Of a stretch of DNA of 55,558 nt, positions 17,559 through 24,283 are shown piece after piece; the stretch's first letter is position 1, and the number at the start of each line of letters is the position of its first letter. The position numbers were made by a program, and so were the translations under genes. The stretch is from contig JAIXXN010000049.1 in NCBI GenBank assembly GCA_027490725.1, positions 1-55,558 on the forward strand, read 5' to 3'. The DNA comes from Oxalobacteraceae bacterium (GTDB lineage Bacteria > Pseudomonadota > Gammaproteobacteria > Burkholderiales > Burkholderiaceae_D). Below the pieces are notes generated by a model, which saw nothing but the letters and a program-made list of their open reading frames with translations, searched no databases and was not told the DNA's origin.

Positions 17559-18185
17559 CTAGTAGGCGGCCGATGCGCTCGGACGCGCAGCGATGCGGTC
17601 GCGCCAGGCCTGCAGATGCAGCAAGCCTTCCTGCCCGGGCCGGAATTTCACCATGCCGCGTCCGAATTCCAGCGCACAGAACGCCGTGATATCGGCAATC
17701 GTGAAGCGCTGGCCGGCGATAAACGGTTGCTGGGCCAGTTGCTGGTCCAGCCAGCGCGCCGTGATCCGCATTTTCTCGCCCTGCGCTGCACCGAATTCGG
17801 GAAACTGCGGCTGCTCAAGCACCGCCAGCGCCGGATGGGTATGGCGCGCACAGTCGGCGATGCCGCTTAAGAGATGCAGTTCGACGCGGCGGTCGGTCAT
17901 TTCGATGAAGGCGCGTTCGTCATAGCCCTCGCCCATCAGATTCGGCGCCTCGTAGCGCCCTTCCAGCCAGCTGCAGATGGCACGGGTCTCGGTCAGCACA
18001 CGGCCATCATCGAGTTCCAGCGCCGGCACGCGGCCAAACGGATTTTTTTGCAGGAAGCCATCGGCGCGCTGCTCGCCCGCCATCAGATTGAGCGGCACCA
18101 GTTCGATGTCGGTAATACCTTTTTCAGCCACAAACATGGCGACCCGGCGTGGATTCGGGGCATACGGTGCGGAATACAGCTTCAT
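17559..18185 (-). CDS. Glutathione S-transferase
   Basis: The 208-residue protein has a thioredoxin-like N-terminal domain (MKLYSAPYAPNPRRVAMF; then FLQKNPFGRVPALELDDGRVLTETRAICSWLE with the cis-Pro and the ETRAI glutathione-contact segment) and an all-helical C-terminal domain. It is of normal length for the family. The probable catalytic residue is a Ser/Tyr in the first loop (SAPYAPN). It conjugates or transfers glutathione to an unknown electrophile in the cytoplasm. It is divergent from the aminopeptidase gene. Confidence 0.9.
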   Translation of the reverse strand: MKLYSAPYAPNPRRVAMFVAEKGITDIELVPLNLMAGEQRADGFLQKNPFGRVPALELDDGRVLTETRAICSWLEGRYEAPNLMGEGYDERAFIEMTDRRVELHLLSGIADCARHTHPALAVLEQPQFPEFGAAQGEKMRITARWLDQQLAQQPFIAGQRFTIADITAFCALEFGRGMVKFRPGQEGLLHLQAWRDRIAARPSASAAY

Positions 18186-18375
18186 CTCAGACTCCCTAAG
18201 GCTTACGCAGGTAGCGCATGATACGCCGGAATGACGGGTCTCTGTCGTTCCCAGTGCACAGCGGCGACGTGAAAAATTGACATTATAACCAGATGCCCTT
18301 AGATTGCTCGCTGGCTCACGAAGCCAGCACCGGCCATGCGTAAGCTTACCGGCTCACCGACCTGAAAGATTCCCC

Positions 18376-21054
18376 ATGCAACGCAAACTGATTTCCATCG
18401 CCGTCCTGACAATGCTCGGCCTCGCCACCGGCATGCCCGCCACCACGCTGGCCGCCTCGAACAACAATACTGCTAAAAATACTGCCAGCAAAACTGCCGC
18501 CGTCACCACCCAGTTACCGCGCAACGCCATTCCCAGCCACTATGCCGTGTCGCTGGTGCCGGATGCCGCACAGCGCACCTTTAGCGCCAGCGTCAGCATC
18601 GCGCTCGAACTGGTGCAGGCCAGCGATAGCCTGACGCTGCATGCCGCCGACCTGAGCTTCCGCCACGTGACGATCAGCGCCGCTGCTGGCCAGCCGCCAC
18701 TGGCTGCCGACAAAATCAGTATCGACCGTGAACACCAGACCGTCACCCTGCACTTCCCGCGCCTGTTGAATAAAGGCGGCTATCAGCTGAAACTCGATTA
18801 CGACGGCGTGATCGGCACCCAGGCCAGCGGCCTGTTCGCGCTCGATTACGAGAACGGCGGCGCCAGCAAGCGCGCGCTGTACACCCAGTTCGAGAATTCC
18901 GATGCGCGCAGCATGATTCCTGCGTGGGACGAGCCAAATTACAAAGCCACCTTTGCGCTGGAAGTGACCGTCCCGGCGGGCCAGACGGCGGTCTCGAATA
19001 TGCCAGTGGCCAGCAACAGCACGCTGGCCGATGGCCGCACGCTGGTGCGCTTCGCCACCTCGCCAAAAATGTCGACCTATCTGCTGTTCTTCGCGATGGG
19101 CGAATTCGACCGCGCGACCCGTGTGGTCGATGGCACGGAGCTCGGCATCATCACCCAGAAAGGCGTGATTGGACAGGGACAGTACGCACTCGATTCCTCG
19201 GCCGCGGTACTCAAAGAATACAACGACTACTTCGGCGTGAAATACCCGCTACCCAAGCTCGACAACATCGCCGCGCCCGGTAGTAGCCAGTCCTTCAGTG
19301 CGATGGAAAACTGGGGCGCCATTTTCACCTTCGAGAACGCCATCCTGCTCGATCCACGCGTCGCCACCCAGGGCGACAAGGAAACCTCTTTCCTGGTTGC
19401 TGCCCACGAAATGGCGCACCAGTGGTTCGGTGATCTGGTCACCATGGCCTGGTGGGATGATCTGTGGCTCAACGAAGGCTTTGCCTCGTGGATGGAATCG
19501 CGCACCACCGAGCGCCTGAATCCGGAATGGCAATGGCATCTGCGCGCCGTCGCCACCCGCGAACAGGCAATGGGACAGGATGCGCTGGCCACCACCCACC
19601 CGGTGGTGCAGCACATCGACACGGTCGAACAGGCCAGCCAGGCTTTCGACAGCATCACCTACCAGAAAGGCGAAGCGGTGATCCGCATGCTGGAAAATTA
19701 CGTCGGCGAGAACGCCTGGCGTGACGGCGTGCGCCACTACATGGCCAAGCACAAGTATGGCAATACCGTGTCCGATGACCTGTGGCGCGCCGTCGAAGCA
19801 GCGGCGCACAAGCCAGTCACGGCGATCGCGCATGATTTCACCCTGCAGGCTGGCGTGCCGCTGATCCGCGTGGAGGATGCCGTCTGCCGCAATGGCCAGA
19901 CCCGCATCCGCCTGAGCCAGAGTGAATTCAGCAAAGACCAGCCGGAGAAGAAAGCACTGCGCTGGCGGGTGCCGGTGATTGCGCAGACCTTAAGCGGCGC
20001 ACCGGTGCGCAGCGTGGTCAGCGGCGGCAAAGCCAGCATGACCCTGCCCGGTTGCGGCGCCGTACTGGTCAACGCCGGCCAGAGTGGTTACTACCGCACC
20101 CAGTACGCCGCCCCAGCGTTTGCCGCACTGGCGCAGCAATTCGGCCAACTGGCGACCATCGATCAACTGGGCCTGCTGGCTGACAGCCGCGCGCTCGGCA
20201 TGGCCGGTCTGATGCCGGCCAGCAGCGCACTCGATCTGATCCACCGCAGCAGCACCGACGCGGCGCCGCAGGTCTGGGAGGCCATCGCCGGCACCCTGCT
20301 CGCTCTGCACCGCAGCTACGAAGGCATGCCGGTGCAGCGCGCACAACTGGACCGCTATGCCCGCCAGCGGCTGGCGCCCGTACTGGCCCACCTTGGCTGG
20401 CAGGCCAGTGCCGGCGAAGCCGTCGCGGTGGCCAATCTGCGTGAAAACCTGATCGCAACGCTCGGCACGCTGGGCGACGAGGGCGTCATCGCCGAAGCCC
20501 GTCGCCGCTACGCCGCTGCCGCCAGCGATCCGGGCGCCATGCCCGCCGCACTGCGCCGCGCCATCCTGAGCGTGGTCGCCGAAAACGCCGATGCCGCCAT
20601 CTGGGACCAGTTGCACGCCGCAGCCCGGGCAGAACCGTCGGCCATGATCAAAGCTGAACTATATGGTCTGCTGGGCGAAGCCAAAGATGCGGCACTTGCG
20701 CAACGCGCCCTGCAACTGGCGCTGAACGATGAAGGCGGTGTCACGACCAGTGCTGCGATCGCCGCCCATGTCGCCGGCAATCATCCGGATCTGGCATTTG
20801 ACTTTGCGCTGGCGCACTACGCAGCGTTCGAGCAGAAAGTCGATGCCAGCGCGCGCAGCCGCTATTTCGCCCGCCTCGCTGGCCAATCGGCCGACGCGGC
20901 CATGGTCGGCAAACTGCGCGCCTACGCCGGCAAGTATCTGTCGCCACAGGCACAGGGCGATACGAATATGGTGATTGCTGCGATCCAGTACCGCATCAAA
21001 GTGCGCGCCACCCGTCTGCCGGAGATCGACGCCTGGCTGGCCAAGCACCCGTAA
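18376..21054 (+). CDS. Secreted M1-family zinc aminopeptidase
   Basis: Starting at MQRKLISIAV gives 892 residues with a signal peptide ending near residue 26, so this is an exported enzyme and not the cytoplasmic PepN. The zinc site is HEMAH at 344-348 with the third ligand Glu367 in NEGF, exactly the HExxH-x18-E spacing of family M1. The exopeptidase motif reads SAMEN (308-312) where GAMEN is usual. A beta-sandwich N-terminal domain (AIPSHYAVSLVPDA) and a long ERAP1-like helical C-terminal domain complete the fold. It should trim N-terminal residues from peptides in the periplasm or outside. An in-frame upstream ATG at 18304 would mask the signal peptide and was not used. Confidence 0.93.
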   Translation: MQRKLISIAVLTMLGLATGMPATTLAASNNNTAKNTASKTAAVTTQLPRNAIPSHYAVSLVPDAAQRTFSASVSIALELVQASDSLTLHAADLSFRHVTISAAAGQPPLAADKISIDREHQTVTLHFPRLLNKGGYQLKLDYDGVIGTQASGLFALDYENGGASKRALYTQFENSDARSMIPAWDEPNYKATFALEVTVPAGQTAVSNMPVASNSTLADGRTLVRFATSPKMSTYLLFFAMGEFDRATRVVDGTELGIITQKGVIGQGQYALDSSAAVLKEYNDYFGVKYPLPKLDNIAAPGSSQSFSAMENWGAIFTFENAILLDPRVATQGDKETSFLVAAHEMAHQWFGDLVTMAWWDDLWLNEGFASWMESRTTERLNPEWQWHLRAVATREQAMGQDALATTHPVVQHIDTVEQASQAFDSITYQKGEAVIRMLENYVGENAWRDGVRHYMAKHKYGNTVSDDLWRAVEAAAHKPVTAIAHDFTLQAGVPLIRVEDAVCRNGQTRIRLSQSEFSKDQPEKKALRWRVPVIAQTLSGAPVRSVVSGGKASMTLPGCGAVLVNAGQSGYYRTQYAAPAFAALAQQFGQLATIDQLGLLADSRALGMAGLMPASSALDLIHRSSTDAAPQVWEAIAGTLLALHRSYEGMPVQRAQLDRYARQRLAPVLAHLGWQASAGEAVAVANLRENLIATLGTLGDEGVIAEARRRYAAAASDPGAMPAALRRAILSVVAENADAAIWDQLHAAARAEPSAMIKAELYGLLGEAKDAALAQRALQLALNDEGGVTTSAAIAAHVAGNHPDLAFDFALAHYAAFEQKVDASARSRYFARLAGQSADAAMVGKLRAYAGKYLSPQAQGDTNMVIAAIQYRIKVRATRLPEIDAWLAKHP

Positions 21055-21141
21055 AGGCCCGCCTTAACTGCGCGCCGTCTACGGCGCTGCGCTGCAAGGC
21101 GAAAGCCCGCTCAATGCGCCAGCCCGGCAAACCGGGCAGGC

Positions 21142-21172
21142 AAAAAAAACCGCCGGCAAAACGCCGGCGGTT
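21142..21172 (-). terminator. Rho-independent terminator of the PEP-CTERM gene
   Basis: Read on the minus strand, AACCGCCGGC pairs across a four-base loop with GCCGGCGGTT and is followed by eight T. It lies 23 bases after the PEP-CTERM stop codon. Confidence 0.88.
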
Positions 21173-21194
21173 CTCATTTCATGCGCCAGATACT

Positions 21195-21818
21195 TCAGGC
21201 CTTGCGACGGCGTGCAAGCACACCCAGCAGACCCAGGCCAGCCATCAGCATCGCGTATGTACCTGGTTCCGGCACGGCAGCGGTCACCGAGACGTTGTCA
21301 ATGAAGGCTGTCGAATCGGAAGTCGTCTGGCCGGCAAAGCTCAGCGTAGTGTTACCGGTGGTGGTAAAAGTCAGCGATTTATTGGTCCAGGCAGCGCCGT
21401 AATTGACCGACTCGGTCGACAGCACATTGCCGCCAACGATGACCTGGTAAGTTTCAGTCGGGCCACCATAGTTGCCGCGACCTGCATCGCTCCATGCCAG
21501 CGTATAGGTACCGGCAGTCAGCGTCAGCGTCTGTTCAGCGTGGCTGGTGCCCTGGATACCGATCAGATAATTCCCGGCGCTGGTATTCGGATTGCCCCAG
21601 GGGCCACTGTTCGAGGCCATCAATGGGAACAGACCGGTCCAGCCAGTCACGGTGCCGCATTCGAATGGGCCGCCCAGGTAGCAGTAGGAACCGGCAGGCA
21701 GGCTGAAGCTGACATCTTCAAAACTACCATTCACCACCAGATTAGTGCTCTGCGCGGAAGCGCCAGTGCTCATTGCAACCATGGCAGCTGCAACGGCAGC
21801 GAGGATCTTCTTATTCAT
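21195..21818 (-). CDS. PEP-CTERM sorting domain protein
   Basis: The start MNKKILAAVAAAMV has AGGAG nine bases upstream and gives 207 residues. There is an N-terminal signal peptide (cleavage after GASA, near residue 23) and a C-terminal VPEPGTYAMLMAGLGLLGVLARRRKA tripartite tail (PEP motif, helix, basic end) recognised by exosortase EpsH/XrtA. The mature domain begins NLVVNGSFEDVSF and is a carbohydrate-binding-like beta sandwich of the DUF642/choice-of-anchor kind. Such proteins are exported and tied to exopolysaccharide or floc formation in Burkholderiales. No exosortase gene is in the window. Confidence 0.9.
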   Translation of the reverse strand: MNKKILAAVAAAMVAMSTGASAQSTNLVVNGSFEDVSFSLPAGSYCYLGGPFECGTVTGWTGLFPLMASNSGPWGNPNTSAGNYLIGIQGTSHAEQTLTLTAGTYTLAWSDAGRGNYGGPTETYQVIVGGNVLSTESVNYGAAWTNKSLTFTTTGNTTLSFAGQTTSDSTAFIDNVSVTAAVPEPGTYAMLMAGLGLLGVLARRRKA

Positions 21819-22040
21819 TGCATATACTCCTGATGAGGTGGGACACAACCGAAGTTCCGGTAAAGTGATGCAATTAAAACATACTAAATGCCTTTTGCAT
21901 ATTTAAATATTTAAGAGACAATTAAATTTTCCCAATTGAAATCTTTTGCATATCCCGCGTGCGCAGTGGCCGGCCCTGCTAGGCCGTCGGCGTCGCGACA
22001 GGTTTGGCCTTGCGCATCAGCTAGCCATCAATGGAGGGGA

Positions 22041-22078
22041 CAAAAAAAAACCAGCGTCATCGCGAGATGATGCTGGTC
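22041..22078 (-). terminator. Rho-independent terminator with no recognised gene upstream
   Basis: On the minus strand CCAGCATCATC pairs with GATGACGCTGG across a short CGCG-type loop (one bulge/mismatch) and is followed by nine T. It is a strong terminator, yet there is no minus-strand coding sequence immediately before it. Confidence 0.8.
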
Positions 22079-22250
22079 GTAAAACGCTCGAAGGCGTGGG
22101 GATGTTCCGGGTCCGGCGGCGATCGTGCCACCTGAACCAAATCTGTGCCGAGCTTACGAGTCCGGCAACCGGGCGGGCGGCTTGAACCGCGCGCTACAGG
22201 TGTTACTTTGCCAGTGTTTCGCCTCGCTAGGCTTAGGGGACTATTAAAGT
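22041..22250 (-). ncRNA. Candidate structured RNA with terminator, upstream of the PEP-CTERM gene
   Basis: No convincing open frame occupies 21819-22477. On the minus strand the segment shows nested pairing. GCCT-CGCT-AGGC forms a small hairpin (about 22221-22232). CACCTG (22129-22134) pairs with CAGGTG (22197-22202) and encloses a GCGG/CCGC hairpin with a 6-nt loop and a CCGG/CCGG hairpin. It ends in a rho-independent terminator at 22041-22078. The terminator lies about 220 bases before the PEP-CTERM start, so this could be a small RNA or a leader with a terminator switch. It does not match 6S, tmRNA, SRP, RNase P or GEMM patterns that I know. Function inferred from structure only. Confidence 0.35.
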
Positions 22251-22257
22251 AGCTTAA

Positions 22258-22287
22258 TTAAAGCCAATCCCGTTAAAGCCAATCCCG
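22258..22287. repeat. Perfect 15-bp tandem duplication
   Basis: TTAAAGCCAATCCCG occurs twice head to tail (22258-22272 and 22273-22287) in non-coding sequence. It looks like a recent slippage or duplication event. Confidence 0.9.
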
Positions 22288-22477
22288 TGCCGGCAGCCAT
22301 CCCCAGTCGCTATGTCGGAAAACTGGTGCCGGTGTATCAGGCCACCGGCCAGCCTGCCGAGTCATACGCCCGGGATTCCCGCACCAGCTTGGGTGTGGCG
22401 ACCAATAGGCATATGCTTGATTCAGCGAAAGCGATCATAATCAGCCTTTATGACGCTGCCGTGACCGCACCCATCCG

Positions 22478-23245
22478 ATGATAAAAAAACATGTATTTGC
22501 CGCGCTAACCGTTCTCAGCCTGCTCAGTCTGAGTCTGGTCGCCTGCAGTCCGGCCATGCCACCGCGAGCCACGGTCGCCCCGGACCAGCGCGCAGCTGAA
22601 GCGCTAGCGTCCAGCACAGCACAGGCCGAAGTGGCGCCGGCCGCCACATCGGCTCAATCCGTGCCGGCTGGCGTCCCGCAAGCCGGCACGGAGCAGCACC
22701 CCGCCAGACTAAGCAGCCTTCGGATCGACAACAGCGCTTCGCTGATCACGATTATCGTACGACGCGGTGGGGTACTGGCCCGCCTCGGTCACGATCATCT
22801 GATTGCCGTACAGGACTTGCAAGGCAGCGTCGATCTACAGGCGAACCGGGCCGATCTGCAATTCCGCCTGGACGCCATGCTGGTTGATCCACCGGCACTG
22901 CGCAGCGCCGCCGGCCTGGATAGACAACCCTCGGCCGAAGCCGTCGAAGGCACCCGGCGCAATATGCTGACGCGGGTACTGGACGCGCAACGCTATCCCC
23001 TGGTGCAACTGCATGCCGAACGCGCCACTGACGGCCAGACACTCCAGCTCAGCATCACCCTGCATGGCGTCACCCGCACCCAGACCGTGCCCGTCACCTT
23101 ACGCAGCGATGCGCAAGGCCTGCACGCCGAAGGCAGTCTGGTACTGCGCCAGAGCGATTACGGCATCACCCCGTTTAGCGTGATGGGCGGCGCACTGGCC
23201 GTACTGGACCCACTGGAACTGCAGTACCGCCTGCTGGCCCGCTAA
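22478..23245 (+). CDS. YceI-family lipoprotein
   Basis: The 255-residue protein carries a lipoprotein signal peptide with lipobox LVAC (20-23), so Cys23 should be acylated. An Ala/Pro/Ser-rich spacer (about 24-75) leads to a YceI-like lipocalin-type barrel: RRGGVLARLGHDHLIAV, DLQGSVDL, RRNMLTRVLDAQRYPLVQL, LHGVTRTQTVPVTL and the final QSDYGITPFSVMGGALAVLDPLEL. YceI proteins bind isoprenoids or other amphiphiles in the periplasm. Most are soluble; this one should be membrane-tethered. A second, soluble YceI protein is encoded at 30663-31229. Confidence 0.85.
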   Translation: MIKKHVFAALTVLSLLSLSLVACSPAMPPRATVAPDQRAAEALASSTAQAEVAPAATSAQSVPAGVPQAGTEQHPARLSSLRIDNSASLITIIVRRGGVLARLGHDHLIAVQDLQGSVDLQANRADLQFRLDAMLVDPPALRSAAGLDRQPSAEAVEGTRRNMLTRVLDAQRYPLVQLHAERATDGQTLQLSITLHGVTRTQTVPVTLRSDAQGLHAEGSLVLRQSDYGITPFSVMGGALAVLDPLELQYRLLAR

Positions 23246-23283
23246 GACAACACCACGAGCACAGAAAAATAGTGACGGGAAAA

Positions 23284-23319
23284 TAAGGGGCGCGCAGCGC
23301 ATGCGTTGCGTCCCTATTT
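23284..23319 (+). terminator. Imperfect hairpin after the YceI lipoprotein gene
   Basis: AATAAGGGGCGCGCAGCGCA pairs imperfectly with TGCGTTGCGTCCCTATT, an arrangement of long stem and AT-rich foot. It lies 39 bases after the stop codon. The U-run is short, so termination is only likely. Confidence 0.4.
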
Positions 23320-23373
23320 AGTCGGCAAGTGGCAAATGGCAAATATTGGAACAATCCGGGAGCAATCTGCTGG

Positions 23374-23404
23374 AAAAAAAAAGGCCCGCAACAAAGCGCG
23401 GGCC
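23374..23404 (-). terminator. Rho-independent terminator of the LysE-family gene
   Basis: On the minus strand GGCCCGC and GCGGGCC pair across an 8-nt loop and are followed by nine T. It lies 88 bases beyond the LysE-family stop. Confidence 0.85.
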
Positions 23405-23492
23405 AAAGAAAATTTCAAATCGGGAGAGACTTGAAAGAGCAGGATCAGTATCGCTGCTCCGCATGACGGCATGATGACATGCTGAAAATTGC

Positions 23493-24122
23493 CTAGTGGG
23501 TGATCAGTAGCTTCAGGCCCAGCCCCACAAATATCAGGCCGGCCAGCCGGTCCATCCACATACCTGCCGCAGGCTGGCGGTTAATCCAGCTGCCGACGGC
23601 GCCGGAAAAATACCCGAGCAAACCGAAGATCAGCACGCCCTGCATGGTAAACAGCAGTCCCAGTTGCGCGGTCTGCCAACTGACGTCGCCCCGCTCGGCC
23701 AGCACGAATTGCGGCAGAAACGACAGGAAGAACAGCACCACTTTGGGGTTGATGGCGTTGGCAAACAGGCCTTTGGCGAACAGCTTGCCAAGACTTTCAT
23801 CGGGCAAGCCTGCGCCGTCCACGCGGGCGCCCCCACGACTCCGTAAAGCGCCGATGCCCAGCCAGATCAGATAGGCGCCGCCCAGCAATTTAAGCGCGCC
23901 GAACGCCAACGGCGAGGCTTTGATTAGCGCACTCACCCCCAGCGTCGCCAGCAGCGTATGACTGAGGCAACCCAGCGCGCAACCGAGCCCGAACACCATG
24001 CCCTGACGGCGTCCGCGCGACATGCCAACGCTGAGCACCATCAGATTATCCGGTCCCGGCGAAATGGTGATCAGCAAGGCGGCGCTAAGAAAGCCGATCA
24101 ACTGTTCTGGTGTGATGAGCAT
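23493..24122 (-). CDS. LysE/RhtB-family amino-acid exporter
   Basis: Starting at MLITPEQLIGFL gives 209 residues, the usual length. The family signature SPGPDNLMVLSVGMSRGRRQGM (about 20-41) is intact, followed by five further hydrophobic segments and the FLSFLPQFV block. These inner-membrane proteins export amino acids or homoserine lactone-like metabolites by antiport; the substrate is not predictable. It is divergent from the 7TMR-DISM kinase gene, and the two share a 160-base promoter gap. Confidence 0.9.
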   Translation of the reverse strand: MLITPEQLIGFLSAALLITISPGPDNLMVLSVGMSRGRRQGMVFGLGCALGCLSHTLLATLGVSALIKASPLAFGALKLLGGAYLIWLGIGALRSRGGARVDGAGLPDESLGKLFAKGLFANAINPKVVLFFLSFLPQFVLAERGDVSWQTAQLGLLFTMQGVLIFGLLGYFSGAVGSWINRQPAAGMWMDRLAGLIFVGLGLKLLITH

Positions 24123-24283
24123 GATTGCCGTCCCCGAGCGAAAAAGACGCCATCTTAACTGCGCTGAAACGACAGCGCCAGCCGCAAAACGTGCCACGGA
24201 TCAATTTTTACTTTGTGACACTTCTTTCTCGTTTAAAATGCCTTTTCCCTGCTTACCCGGCAACCGTCACCGCGCCCTACCCC

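Noticed and set aside
22041..22250. Possible 6S RNA, tmRNA or c-di-GMP-I riboswitch
   Set aside because: Short strings resembling parts of these (TCCCCTAAGCC, GGTTGCCGG) occur, but the full core patterns do not, so no class was assigned.
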